Source of the DNA: JOPF133 sp052144935
GTDB lineage: Bacteria > Acidobacteriota > Terriglobia > Bryobacterales > Bryobacteraceae
DNA: 57,643 bases
Reading direction: 5' to 3'
Assembly (NCBI GenBank): GCA_052144935.1
Contig: JBKQPR010000084.1
Span: 1-57,643 of the forward strand
Made by a program: the position numbers and the translations under genes. Position 1 is the first letter of the stretch. Every line of letters begins with the position of its first letter. Shown piece by piece: positions 1 to 8,814 of this stretch. The notes beneath the pieces are model-generated. The model was not told where the DNA came from, ran no database searches, and worked only from the letters and a program-made list of their open reading frames with translations.

Positions 1-554
1 GGCTTAGGAAGCGTTGCAATGTCTGTGCTCCGGATTTAAGGCCCCCATGGTTGGGCTCCGGCAGACATCCCCGCGAGGACCGCAATCTCGCCCAACAAGC
101 GGTTCCCTCTTCAATCTCAAGCTAGCATGCGGCTTTGGGGTGGCCTGCAGGGTATGTCTATAAGGGATTGATAATATTCGACATTTTCCCGGCGGACTTT
201 GTGACCGACTTCGCGCCTCCGCGGCTCCGATCTGAGGCGGGACCAAAGGGCACCCCGTGAGGGAGCGGTTTGCCCTCGTCAAGAAGCACAGTATCTCGCG
301 GTCGAAGACCTAGTGTTCACGAACCCGTAGGACGCGTCCATGGCAACTTCCTCGAAAGGGGACTTAACCGGAAAAAATGGCGCGTTCTGCACACCGTTCG
401 CTTGGCATCGACCTGGCATCCACTCGATGTGCCGGGTCCGAGCGTGGCGAAGCTGTGTTGCGCCGCGCTCGGGCACGGCGGGGTGTACGCAATGCCGCGC
501 CCCGTGCAGCGGACGCGCCCAATCGGCCGGCCGAGGCCCGGCCTGCGGGCCAGG
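1..554. other. No recognisable gene
   Basis: The open frames here are short, overlap on both strands and resemble no family I know. The stretch ends at the stop codon of the leftward sugar-isomerase-like gene, so it is either that gene's 3' flank or eroded sequence. I see no tRNA and no insertion-sequence end. Confidence 0.5.
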
Positions 555-1469
555 CTATACCTGTTCCACCACCTTCAACAGGCCCTTGAGCGAGGTCTCC
601 GTGGAGTACATCTTGCCCCTGGGGTCGCGCCAATGGGTCTCCAGCGTGAAGGTGCTGGTGTAGCCGTCCTTGCGCAGCGCGCGGATCTGTCCCAGGTTGT
701 CGAACTCACCATCGCCCACCGCGGTCCACACCACCTTCCCGTCCTGGTGGCGATAGTCGCGCAAGTGCACATGGAAGATACGCGCCGGGTCCAGATTGCG
801 ATAGCCGTCCGGAAACGCCTGCTCGCCGGATTCCCCCGCGTTGTTGGGGTCCCAATTGATCCCAAAGTTGTCTTCCTTCACGCGCTTCAACAGCGCTCCG
901 GCCTGCGCGCCGGTGGCCACGTGGCCGCCGCCGATATTCTCCACCGCCAGGCGGAAGCCGCCGGGTTTGGCGCGCCGCGCGGCTTCCTTCACCAGCTCGT
1001 CGATCCGGCCATAGCTCTTCTCCGACGGCTGCTCGCCACGTCCCAGCATGAAGGTGAAGATCCGCAGCTTGTCCGTGCCGAACGCCTTGGCCCGCTCGAG
1101 CGAGCGGTCCAGCAGGGCCCACTGATCATCCAGTTTCTTCCGACCCTCGGGCGTCTCGGGCGGCAGTGGGATTTTGAAAAACCCGGTGCCTTCGACGGAC
1201 ACGCGAATGCCGTTGGCATCCAGAATGGAGCGCGCCTCGCGGACCTTGTCCATGGGCTGCTCGGTGTTGTAAGGTCCCCAGATGTTGCGGATCTCGGCCC
1301 ATTTCAGCCCGTATTGCTTCAGGAATCGCGCGGCCGTGGAGACATCGTCGTCGATTTCGTCCGTGAGGATTCCGAGCTTGATCTCCGAAAGGGGCAGCGC
1401 CCGCAAGCGCTGAGCGAAGAAGGCGAGCGTGGATCCGGCGATCCATTCGCGGCGAGTCTGTGAAGTCAC
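555..1469 (-). CDS. Exported sugar phosphate isomerase/epimerase-like TIM barrel protein
   Basis: A xylose-isomerase-like TIM barrel of about 304 residues. The signatures are an N-terminal strand reading KLGILTDEI, an LRIFTF strand, the metal-site segments LAVENIGGG and NWDPNN, and a FHVHLRDY strand carrying the late His and Asp ligands. Members isomerise or epimerise ketoses with a divalent metal; the substrate cannot be read from sequence. I chose the GTG at 1469 because it opens a signal-like N-terminus (TSQTRREWIAGSTLAFF) with a twin-arginine pair. The longer frame starting at 1571 runs into a perfect inverted repeat and is unlikely to be translated. It is divergent from the DUF1080 gene, another family common in exported sugar catabolism. 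Confidence 0.85.
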   Translation of the reverse strand: MTSQTRREWIAGSTLAFFAQRLRALPLSEIKLGILTDEIDDDVSTAARFLKQYGLKWAEIRNIWGPYNTEQPMDKVREARSILDANGIRVSVEGTGFFKIPLPPETPEGRKKLDDQWALLDRSLERAKAFGTDKLRIFTFMLGRGEQPSEKSYGRIDELVKEAARRAKPGGFRLAVENIGGGHVATGAQAGALLKRVKEDNFGINWDPNNAGESGEQAFPDGYRNLDPARIFHVHLRDYRHQDGKVVWTAVGDGEFDNLGQIRALRKDGYTSTFTLETHWRDPRGKMYSTETSLKGLLKVVEQV

Positions 1470-1518
1470 GCCACCGATTATACGCCGGGAATGCCCCGGG
1501 AGACAGGGGGACCAAGAC

Positions 1519-1620
1519 TCACCGCGGAGACGCGGAGACACAGAGGAAAACGCGGAGAACCCAATTCTCATCTTGCCTCGCTCCGCGTTTTCCTCTGTGT
1601 CTCCGCGTCTCCGCGGTGAG
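1519..1620. repeat. Perfect 40-bp inverted repeat (cruciform/hairpin element)
   Basis: Arms at 1519-1558 and 1581-1620 are exact reverse complements and flank a 22-bp loop. Each arm is built from short ACCGCGGAGACGCGGAGA-like units. The element lies between two divergent genes, so it cannot be a simple shared terminator. A diverged relative sits at 29201-29309, which suggests a dispersed intergenic palindrome family. Confidence 0.85.
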
Positions 1621-1674
1621 TTGTCCCTACTTTTTCACCTTGATATCGTCTCCCTTTAGACGCACAATGCAGGG

Positions 1675-2601
1675 ATGAGGAAGTTCTGTAGTCTGTTCGG
1701 CGCCTCCGTTCTTCTGCTCGGCGCAGCCGGCAAGAATCCCTTTGCGGGCAGATGGGACCTCGCGGTGAAAACCTCCAGTGCGGTGTATCCGGCGTGGGTC
1801 GAGGTGGGCGATAAGGACGGCAAACCCGAAGCCCGCATCCAGCCGCGGGGCGGCAGCGTGCGGCCCGCCCATGAGGTCAAGCTGGACGGCAACCACCTGA
1901 TCGTCACGATCTCTCCCGCCGCCCAGGATCGTCCCGCCATCACCTGGGAGCTGAACGTCAAGGGCAATATACTCACCGGCGCCGTCAAGCGCGGGCAGGA
2001 AGTGCAAGGAACCATCGGGGGCCAGCGCGCCCCGGAGTTGAAAAACAAGCCGCCCAAGAATTGGACGGCCCCCGAGGCCCTGTTCAACGGGAAGGATCTC
2101 ACGTGGTGGGAACCCGGCGATCCGACGGACAATCACTGGGTGGCGCAGAACGGGGAACTGGTGAACCAGCAGGCCGGCTCGAACCTGCACACGACCGGCA
2201 AATTCGACGACTTCAAGCTGCACCTGGAATTCAACTGTCCAGAGGGAGTCAACAGCGGCATCTTCCTGCGCGGGCGGTACCAGGTCCAGATCGAGTACGC
2301 GCCCGAGGGTGTGAATGACAAGGTGCACGGCATGGGCTCGATCTACGGCTACATAGCCCCATCCCAGAACTTGCCCAAAAAACCGGGCGAGTGGGAAACC
2401 ATGAACATCACCCTGGTGGGCCGTTGGGTGACGGTGGTTCGCAACGGCGTGACCATCATCGACAACCAGGAGATTCCCGGGATCACGGGCGGCGCTTTGG
2501 ACAGCACGGAGGACGCTCCGGGACCGTTTAACCTGCAAGGCACCCACGCCGCCGGCATCCGGTTCCGCAACCTCACGATTTCCGTGCCCAAGCGGACGTA
2601 G
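1675..2601 (+). CDS. DUF1080 (3-keto-disaccharide hydrolase-like) secreted protein
   Basis: A 308-residue protein with a short signal peptide (residues 1-18, hydrophobic core SVLLLGAAG). Residues ~22-110 form a beta-rich domain. Residues ~120-305 are a DUF1080/LamG-like jelly roll: LFNGKDLTWW, then NHWVAQNGELV, FKLHLEFNCPEGVNSGIFLRGRY, GEWETMNITLVG and FRNLTISVP. DUF1080 proteins act outside the cytoplasm on oligosaccharides, and some members cleave 3-keto-glycosides; the substrate here is unknown. The length is normal for the family. Its divergent neighbour is an exported sugar-isomerase-like protein, and the two may serve one pathway. Confidence 0.88.
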   Translation: MRKFCSLFGASVLLLGAAGKNPFAGRWDLAVKTSSAVYPAWVEVGDKDGKPEARIQPRGGSVRPAHEVKLDGNHLIVTISPAAQDRPAITWELNVKGNILTGAVKRGQEVQGTIGGQRAPELKNKPPKNWTAPEALFNGKDLTWWEPGDPTDNHWVAQNGELVNQQAGSNLHTTGKFDDFKLHLEFNCPEGVNSGIFLRGRYQVQIEYAPEGVNDKVHGMGSIYGYIAPSQNLPKKPGEWETMNITLVGRWVTVVRNGVTIIDNQEIPGITGGALDSTEDAPGPFNLQGTHAAGIRFRNLTISVPKRT

Positions 2602-2676
2602 GGTCGTAGGCGGAGCGCCAACCAACCGGCCGCCCGACAGAAGTCACACAGGTGTTAACCTTTCAGTGGGACTTTC

Positions 2677-2943
2677 ATGAGCGCCAAACGTACCCATGTG
2701 GTTCTTTCCGAAGACCTGGTCAAGGAAATTGACACGCTGGTGGGCAGCCGCCAGCGCAGTAGCTTCATCAGCCAGGCCGCCGAGAAGGAGTTGATGCGCC
2801 TACGGCAAATCAAAGCCCTCGACGCCGCCATCGGCTGCTGGAAAGATGAGGACCATCCCGAGTTGAAACAGGGATCGGCCAAATGGGTGAGGAAGCTCCG
2901 CCAAGAGAGTGAGAAGCGCTTTCGAAGAGTGACCGCCCGCTAA
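2677..2943 (+). CDS. Ribbon-helix-helix antitoxin of a PIN toxin pair
   Basis: An 88-residue protein with a MetJ/Arc-type RHH fold at residues ~1-45: a strand (THVVLSEDLVKEI) followed by two helices (GSRQRSSFISQAAEKELMRL). The charged C-terminal half would wrap around the toxin. It ends one base before the ATG of the PIN gene, so the two are surely co-transcribed and probably translationally coupled. By analogy with VapB it should neutralise the toxin and repress its own promoter. Confidence 0.85.
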   Translation: MSAKRTHVVLSEDLVKEIDTLVGSRQRSSFISQAAEKELMRLRQIKALDAAIGCWKDEDHPELKQGSAKWVRKLRQESEKRFRRVTAR

Positions 2944-2944
2944 G

Positions 2945-3349
2945 ATGGCTACCTACCTCCTCGATACCAACTTCATCATCGACGCCATCAACAACAAGAA
3001 GGACCGTCGTCTCGCGCTACGCCGCTTGGCGGAGCGTGGCCACACGCTGGCCTGTCGTCCCATCAACGTGGCCGAAGTGTATGCCGGCCTCAGGCCGAAA
3101 GAAGAGCAACTTACGGCGGCCCTGCTGCGCAGTTTCGAACTTTACCCGATCACGTTTCCGGTCGCCGAGTTGGCCGGCCGGCTGAAGCGTGAATACGGCG
3201 GCAAGGGCACCACGCTGACTATCGCCGACACCATCGTGGCGGCTGTAGCCCTCTATCACCAGATCACTCTCATTACGGACAACGCCAAGGACTTTCCCAT
3301 GGAAGACCTGTCCGTCCTTTCGTTACCCAAGACTGATTACTTGCAGTGA
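2945..3349 (+). CDS. PIN-domain toxin (VapC family)
   Basis: A 134-residue PIN-domain nuclease. All the acidic residues expected of a metal-dependent RNase are present: Asp in LLDTNFIID near residue 7, Glu in INVAEVYAG, Asp in TIADTIVA and Asp in LITDNAKDF. Length and motif order are those of VapC, which cleaves tRNA or rRNA until bound by the antitoxin. It follows the RHH antitoxin directly. Unlike the PIN gene at 40.8 kb, this copy looks fully active. Confidence 0.88.
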   Translation: MATYLLDTNFIIDAINNKKDRRLALRRLAERGHTLACRPINVAEVYAGLRPKEEQLTAALLRSFELYPITFPVAELAGRLKREYGGKGTTLTIADTIVAAVALYHQITLITDNAKDFPMEDLSVLSLPKTDYLQ

Positions 3350-3373
3350 ACGCGCGGGCTGCGCCTGGCGCCC

Positions 3374-4507
3374 TCACTGGCACCCCCCAATCGCCGCGGC
3401 GTGTTTCCGAAAGCCCGGCTCCGGGGTGTGCTGGACCAGCACCTTCGCGATGGCCTCCTTGGCTTCCGCGCACTGTCCAATGCGATACAGCACCCACGCC
3501 AGCGCGTCGTACGTATATACGTCCCGGCGGAAATTCAGCTCGTTCCGCGCCAGCTCCAGGGCTCGGTCCAAGTGGCGCTGCTCGTCCGCCAGCACGATCG
3601 CCAGGTTGCGGTCGGTGTTCTCGAAATTGGCGCGCGCCAACCGATCCACCACGTCCAGCAGCGCTTCCTGCCGGCGCGCTTCGGCGGTCTTGCCCTGTTC
3701 GAGATAGAGATCGCGCAGCGCGCCGGCGTAATCGGGAAGCGGAACGATGGCCTGCGCGCGGCTGAAGCTGGCAATCGCTTCGGCGGTCTGGTGGCGCGCG
3801 GCCTGCACCCTGCCCAACCCGGCAAACGCCGGATGGTAGTGCGGAAAAACCTCCAGGGCGGCGTTGAAATTGGCCTCCGCTTCGGCCAGCTTGCCGGTTT
3901 TGAAATAGAGGTTGCCCAGGTCCACCAGGCACCATGCCAGGTTTTCCGGCATGGCCCCGGCCGCGTGGACCGCCTGCCGCATGGCGTAAATGGCGCCATC
4001 GGCATCCCCCGTCACGAAGCGGTACCAGGCCACGCGGTTGTAGCTGGAGAGGCCCGGCCGCAGCTTCAGCATCTCCCCGTACGCGTCGGCCGCGCGGTCG
4101 TAATCGCCGATTTCCATCAGCGAATCCCCCATCATGCCCCACAGCCGCGCATCGCCGGGAGCGGTCTTCACCAGGCCCTCGGTGTTCTCCACAACTTTCT
4201 TAAAGTGATGCCGGTTCAGTTCAATCTGGTTGCTCAGGATGAGCGCCTCCAGGTCCCCCGGCTGGCGCGCCAGCGCCTGGGCGACCAGTTTCTCGGCGCG
4301 GTCCACATAGCTGAAATCGGTGGTTTCGCGCATCTTCTGGAGGTACGCCGCGGCCAGGTCCTCCAGCGCGGCCGGATTCCCCGGTTCGGCCGCCACGGCC
4401 TTCTGGCACTCCGCAATCCGCTGGTCTGTGGAAAGCCGCTCGGTGAGCGTCAAGTGCGCCGCGTAGGCGGCGGGCACCAGTGCAATCGTCAAAATCAAAG
4501 CGCGCAT
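3374..4507 (-). CDS. Secreted tetratricopeptide-repeat protein
   Basis: A 377-residue protein made almost entirely of TPR helices, with repeat signatures such as PGNPAALEDLAAAYLQ, PGDARLWGMMGDSLMEIGDYDRAADAYGEML and LVDLGNLYFKTGKLAEAEANFNAAL. The ATG at 4507 gives a clean signal peptide (MRALILTIALVPAAYAA); the longer upstream frame has no such feature. TPR arrays bind other proteins, so this is probably a periplasmic scaffold. It lies 86 bases downstream of a DUF4331 gene on the same strand, a pairing that suggests a joint function. Confidence 0.85.
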   Translation of the reverse strand: MRALILTIALVPAAYAAHLTLTERLSTDQRIAECQKAVAAEPGNPAALEDLAAAYLQKMRETTDFSYVDRAEKLVAQALARQPGDLEALILSNQIELNRHHFKKVVENTEGLVKTAPGDARLWGMMGDSLMEIGDYDRAADAYGEMLKLRPGLSSYNRVAWYRFVTGDADGAIYAMRQAVHAAGAMPENLAWCLVDLGNLYFKTGKLAEAEANFNAALEVFPHYHPAFAGLGRVQAARHQTAEAIASFSRAQAIVPLPDYAGALRDLYLEQGKTAEARRQEALLDVVDRLARANFENTDRNLAIVLADEQRHLDRALELARNELNFRRDVYTYDALAWVLYRIGQCAEAKEAIAKVLVQHTPEPGFRKHAAAIGGCQ

Positions 4508-4593
4508 GGGTCCTCCAAAAAGATCGGCAAAAAGCGGGTGGCTGGGCCGGGATCTACGTGCGCTTCCGTCCCAGCCACCCAAAGCGCAGTGGT

Positions 4594-6150
4594 TCAGTTC
4601 ACCGGGCAAGGTCCTTGCATTGACGTGCCATTGGGACCCGCCGTGACCGGGCCGCAACCCGGTTCGCCCGGATCGATGTGGCGCCGGTTGCGCCCGCTGT
4701 TGGCGAAGGCCACGTAAGGGAAGGTCTCCTGGAAGGGCTGGTCGTTGACGTTCACGCCGTCACCCAGCCGGTACGTGTTATACGGCGCGCCGACCAGCGC
4801 CCCGGCCACCACCCGCATGGCGATGTCCGTCACGTCGTCGGAGACGCGCCGGCCATTCGGATATCCGGCCCCATCGCCGCCCAGCAGGCCCAGCCGGCTG
4901 CGAGAAGCGGCGGCCGTGGGCGCCACGCTGGTATTCAGCCGCAGCAGGTCCGCCACCGGCCCCGCGGGAATCGTCGGACCCCCAAACACCGGGGAATACT
5001 GCACCAGCGGCAATAGGTCGACGCGTGGCGTAGGCGGCACCTGCAGTCCGAAGACCACGTTGAACACCGTGGCCAGCAGCGGATTCAAAGCGTAGCTGGC
5101 GAATTGCGCGTCGTTCGAGGGCACCGCGCGGCTCCAGTTGTCCTTGTCGCCCGTGCCGATGATCACTTCGTTGATCAGCGGATTGCCCATTCGCTGCACC
5201 TGCACCCAGCCGCCCGAACTCTGGTCGGGCATGTTGCTGCGCACGGTCATGGCGGCCCGGTAGGTGGCGCCCCACGACCCGATCACGGGTTTGCCCGACT
5301 GCGTCACCATGCCGATCGGAACCTGGATGGCGATGCAGTTCACGTTGTATCCGGAAACGGTGTCGGCGGCGGAGTTCGTGGTGGCCGCATCCTGCGCCTG
5401 GCTGAGAATCGGCACCTGCCCCGTCTGGTACGCTCCCAAGCGGTAATTCAGCGAGTCGAAGGTGGCGCCCAAGTCGATGAAGAAGGGGTCGTCCACGGTT
5501 CCGGCAAACACGGTAACTCCATTGCCCAGGTTATAGATACCCTGCGCGGCCAACGCCGGGTAATTGGGCATGGTCCGCGGACCGGCATTGGAAGGCACCG
5601 CATACAGGGTCTTGCCGCCCGTGAGATCGGTGGTTTGGGCGGAAGCGCCCGTGCCCGTCACCATGGACACGGTATAGGTCTGGCTGAGGCTCAAGCCCGC
5701 CGCTCCCGCGCCGCTCAGCGACGTGATGGCCGGCGGAATCACTCCGCCGATTCCACCGCCGGCGCCGACAAACCCGGTGAATACGCCGGGAGCGCGAATG
5801 GTGGTGGTGAACTGAAACTGAAACGTAATGTCCTCGACGGCGTCGTAGGTGTTATCGATCTTGATGGTGTAGAGGACGTCGGGGTCGAACGGAAAATAGT
5901 TGGGACCATTGGCCGGTTCGAGCAGCGGATCGACGTCCAAGATGAAGGTTACCTTGGTGGGGTCGTCGTAACTGACGAACGCGAAAAAATCGGTGATGTC
6001 GGCTGGATGGTCCAGGGCGGTCAGGGGCGCTTCGCGGTGGCTCGCCGCATAGAACGGAACCGGGGCGGCAAGAAGCGCCGCGAGAAGCGCTGCTATATAC
6101 GGTGTGAGTTTCTTCACTTTCCTCAACCTCTGGGTGAAATAGATTTTCAA
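4594..6150 (-). CDS. DUF4331 secreted protein
   Basis: A 518-residue protein with a signal peptide (TPYIAALLAALLAAPVPFYA) followed by the DUF4331 hallmark SHREAPLTALDHPADITDFFAFVSYDDP. The mature N-terminus therefore starts near residue 35. The rest is beta-rich, with further family segments (YTIKIDNTYDAVEDITFQFQF near residue 115, PIGSWGATYRA, and a C-terminal AFANSGRNRRHIDPGEPG). No enzymatic activity is established for the family. It is followed by the TPR gene, probably in one transcript. Confidence 0.88.
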   Translation of the reverse strand: MKIYFTQRLRKVKKLTPYIAALLAALLAAPVPFYAASHREAPLTALDHPADITDFFAFVSYDDPTKVTFILDVDPLLEPANGPNYFPFDPDVLYTIKIDNTYDAVEDITFQFQFTTTIRAPGVFTGFVGAGGGIGGVIPPAITSLSGAGAAGLSLSQTYTVSMVTGTGASAQTTDLTGGKTLYAVPSNAGPRTMPNYPALAAQGIYNLGNGVTVFAGTVDDPFFIDLGATFDSLNYRLGAYQTGQVPILSQAQDAATTNSAADTVSGYNVNCIAIQVPIGMVTQSGKPVIGSWGATYRAAMTVRSNMPDQSSGGWVQVQRMGNPLINEVIIGTGDKDNWSRAVPSNDAQFASYALNPLLATVFNVVFGLQVPPTPRVDLLPLVQYSPVFGGPTIPAGPVADLLRLNTSVAPTAAASRSRLGLLGGDGAGYPNGRRVSDDVTDIAMRVVAGALVGAPYNTYRLGDGVNVNDQPFQETFPYVAFANSGRNRRHIDPGEPGCGPVTAGPNGTSMQGPCPVN

Positions 6151-6415
6151 TCGCTAGAACGAGACTGGATGGGCATTCGGATTTGGGTTTGGCGGTAAAT
6201 TCTTCTTGGAGGGCGATGTGGGGCAGGCGCTCATGCCGGCGGCCGCCGGTTGGCGCAGCCCCCCAGCTTGGTATCCTCTCCCAGTTCGGCGACCCGCACG
6301 CTCATATTTCAAGCGCGACTGGATTCCGCAACCCGGACCAGTTGCTGTCCAGCACAGCATTCATCATCGGAAGATCCCCGCCCGTCAGACCGACCGCGCC
6401 GCTTACATCGACCGG

Positions 6416-7552
6416 CTATTTGAAATTTGTGTATGGGCCGGCTTTGACGGTATCCGGAATGCTCAATCCGTCGCTATCCCAGACAATCACGCCGTTGCGC
6501 ACGGTCAGCAGGCAGCGAAAACGGCGCGTGGCATCCAAGCGGGCGTGACCGGAATCGAGAAAGCCGAATTTTCCTTCCTGAACTTCAAGAACCGCGATGT
6601 CAGCCACGGCGCCTTCGCTCAAGGCGCCCAGTTGCGGCCGTTTGATGGCGCGGGCGGCATTGGAAGTGACGCGCTCGACGATCTGTTCCTCGGTCATTCC
6701 CAGGTTCAGGAATATGGACATGGAGGTGGCCATGTTGGCTCTCGGCAAAAGGATGCTCTGCCAATCCATGCCGCTTGAAATCGTGTCCGGGAGCAATTTC
6801 TGGGCAACCGCCGGCTGGGCGATCCGGAACCACAGACCATCGGTTCCGAGCGCGCTATCGAACAGAACGCCGCGCCGCTGCGCCTCCAGCACTTCCGGGC
6901 GGAGCTTGCCGTTCGAATCCATCGGAGGCGTCAGGCGGCTGTAAACATGCGTGCCGACATCCCCAGGCCGCAGCTTCGCCAAGAGGGTGGCGTAGGATTC
7001 GTACGGTTGAGAGCCGCCGCCGAACATTATCACCGAACCACTTGCCTGAGCGGCCTCCAGCGCGGCTTCGAGTGTGGATGGCGTGGCGGCGATGCCGGCG
7101 ATGGTTTCCGGGTTTTGACGCGCTACACGGGACGTACATCCGGCATCCGTAGCGGAGAGAAACGCGAGCACCCGGGTTTTCGCGCGGTCGATCACCCGCG
7201 TCTTGAAACCCGGAAACGTTTCGCACGTGGCGGTTCCCGCATCGACGGCCGTGGTAACGCCATTCGGCAAGGTGTTGTAGTCGGGTTTCAACTCAGGGCC
7301 GAAGTGCGTATTGAGATCGATCAGACCGGGCGTGACCGTGTAACCGCTCACGTCCACCGCGACGCGCGCATGGGCGGCCGGAAGATTGGGAGCCACGCGC
7401 ACAATCCGGTTGCCGGTTACCGCCACATCCAGTTGCGCGTCACGATGATTGGCGGGATCGATCACGCGGCCATTCTTGAGCAAGAGATCGTAGATCTGCT
7501 GCGCGGAAAGAGCGGAGCAGGCGAACAGCAGAACGGCAAGCCGGCTTTTCAT
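6416..7552 (-). CDS. Catalytically degenerate COG3964-type amidohydrolase paralogue
   Basis: A 378-residue amidohydrolase-superfamily protein with a signal peptide (LAVLLFACSALSAQ) and the usual N-terminal strands (YDLLLKNGRVIDPANHRDAQLDVAV). The active site is largely gone when compared with the upstream paralogue: HVH is LNTHFG, the carbamylated-lysine segment GIKTAHF is IMFGGGS, GHGGGS is GTDGL, and STDLHS is SSGMDW. Only the His of the THVYSR segment remains. It overlaps the intact paralogue by four bases (ATGA), so the two are coupled. It may be a regulatory or structural pseudo-enzyme, or a partner subunit. Confidence 0.85.
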   Translation of the reverse strand: MKSRLAVLLFACSALSAQQIYDLLLKNGRVIDPANHRDAQLDVAVTGNRIVRVAPNLPAAHARVAVDVSGYTVTPGLIDLNTHFGPELKPDYNTLPNGVTTAVDAGTATCETFPGFKTRVIDRAKTRVLAFLSATDAGCTSRVARQNPETIAGIAATPSTLEAALEAAQASGSVIMFGGGSQPYESYATLLAKLRPGDVGTHVYSRLTPPMDSNGKLRPEVLEAQRRGVLFDSALGTDGLWFRIAQPAVAQKLLPDTISSGMDWQSILLPRANMATSMSIFLNLGMTEEQIVERVTSNAARAIKRPQLGALSEGAVADIAVLEVQEGKFGFLDSGHARLDATRRFRCLLTVRNGVIVWDSDGLSIPDTVKAGPYTNFK

Positions 7553-8784
7553 TGAATCACGCCGTAATCGCCCGCGGATTTCCAGGCCGGAAAGGTACGT
7601 CCGTCGCGGTCATAGACGATCCTTCCGTCGCGGATCGTCAACACGCATTCCAGGCGCTGGACGCCGAGCCGCTTAGCCGGCCACGAGTCCTTGAAGGCGA
7701 ACACACCGCTCTGGTTCTCAAGCACGGCGATATCGGCGCCGCGACCCTCGCCCAGGGTGCCGAGCTCCGGATAACGTCCGATTTCCTTGGCCGGGCTGAC
7801 CGTGGAATGCAGGATCACATCTTCCAAACTCATGCCCAGGAGCATCATCTTCGACATGACGTTGGGCATGTCGGACTGCTGGATCATGATGCTGGATGAA
7901 TGCAGGTCGGTGCTGATGGTGTCGGGGAGAAATCCCTGCCGGATGGCGCTGGTTGCCACGGGCCACAGGAAGCTCCCTCCGCCGTGTCCGACGTCGAAGA
8001 GCACACCGCGGCGGCGCGCCTCGATCATCCAGGGCTGAACCTTGCCGGTGAAGCGGTCGACCAGCTCGATCTGCCGGTCGTTGTACATATGGGTATGGAT
8101 GTCTCCGGGACGCAGATGCTCCAAAAGCTCTTCTTGAGTAGTCCGTTGTGCATTGGTGAAGATCTTGTCATCCACCATGATTGGAACGCCCGCGCGGCGG
8201 CCGGCTTCGACGGCGCGGTCAATGGCCGCCCAGCCGGGCTTGGCGAAGTGGGCCGTCTTGATGCCGATAATGATTTCCCGATTGCGGAGGATCGCCGCGG
8301 CGGTGGCCGCGGGATCCATATCGTCGACAGTACTCTCGTAAGGCTCGCCAACCATGCCCGCGCCGACGATGTTGAGCCAGGCAAGGACGCGCGTGGCCGA
8401 GTGCGCGATCACGGTGCGGCGGAATTCATCGAATGTTCGCCAGCCACTGCCGCCGGCATCGACGATCGTAGTGGTCCCCGCGGGCAGCGCAGTGTCGTCC
8501 GGAGAGAGCGATCCCTCGTATCCGAAAACGTGCACGTGCAGATCGACCAGGCCGGGAACAACCATAAAACCCGACACGTCGATGACCTTGCGCGCCTGCT
8601 GGTCCTCAATGTGCGCGGCCACGGCGGCGATGCGGTTGCCCGCTACCGCGACGTCCCTTGGGCCGTCGATGTTGCTCGTGGGATCGATCACACGGCCCCC
8701 GCGCAGAAGGATGTCGTATGGCTGGGCGGAAGCGTTCGCCGCCGACAAACACAGAATGGCGATCAGGCCGGCGCTTGTCCGCAT
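7549..8784 (-). CDS. Exported COG3964-type amidohydrolase/deacetylase
   Basis: About 411 residues. The ATG at 8784 opens a Sec signal peptide (MRTSAGLIAILCLSAANASAQ); ATGs at 8793 and 8814 are alternatives. All superfamily metal ligands are visible: HVH in VDLHVHVFG, the bridging Lys in IGIKTAHF, His in HTHMYND, His in DVGHGGGS, and the catalytic Asp in STDLHSS. In COG3964 one studied member is a deacetylase acting on acyl hydroxy- and N-acyl D-amino acids, and others are encoded beside SelA-like PLP enzymes, as here. It is coupled to the degenerate paralogue downstream. The substrate is inferred, not proven. Confidence 0.88.
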   Translation of the reverse strand: MRTSAGLIAILCLSAANASAQPYDILLRGGRVIDPTSNIDGPRDVAVAGNRIAAVAAHIEDQQARKVIDVSGFMVVPGLVDLHVHVFGYEGSLSPDDTALPAGTTTIVDAGGSGWRTFDEFRRTVIAHSATRVLAWLNIVGAGMVGEPYESTVDDMDPAATAAAILRNREIIIGIKTAHFAKPGWAAIDRAVEAGRRAGVPIMVDDKIFTNAQRTTQEELLEHLRPGDIHTHMYNDRQIELVDRFTGKVQPWMIEARRRGVLFDVGHGGGSFLWPVATSAIRQGFLPDTISTDLHSSSIMIQQSDMPNVMSKMMLLGMSLEDVILHSTVSPAKEIGRYPELGTLGEGRGADIAVLENQSGVFAFKDSWPAKRLGVQRLECVLTIRDGRIVYDRDGRTFPAWKSAGDYGVIQ

Positions 8785-8814
8785 GAGATGCATCATAAAC
8801 CAAAGCGAGCGCAC

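Noticed and set aside
270..1463. Long rightward frame of ~400 codons over the sugar-isomerase-like gene
   Set aside because: It is antisense to a clear TIM-barrel gene, has no recognisable domain, and has the Arg/His/Gly-rich composition typical of shadows in GC-rich DNA.
1519..1620. CRISPR repeat or tRNA-like structure
   Set aside because: It is a single perfect palindrome without spaced direct repeats, and no cloverleaf or CCA end.
3401..4717. 438-codon rightward frame opposite the TPR gene
   Set aside because: The opposite strand encodes unmistakable TPR repeats with a signal peptide.
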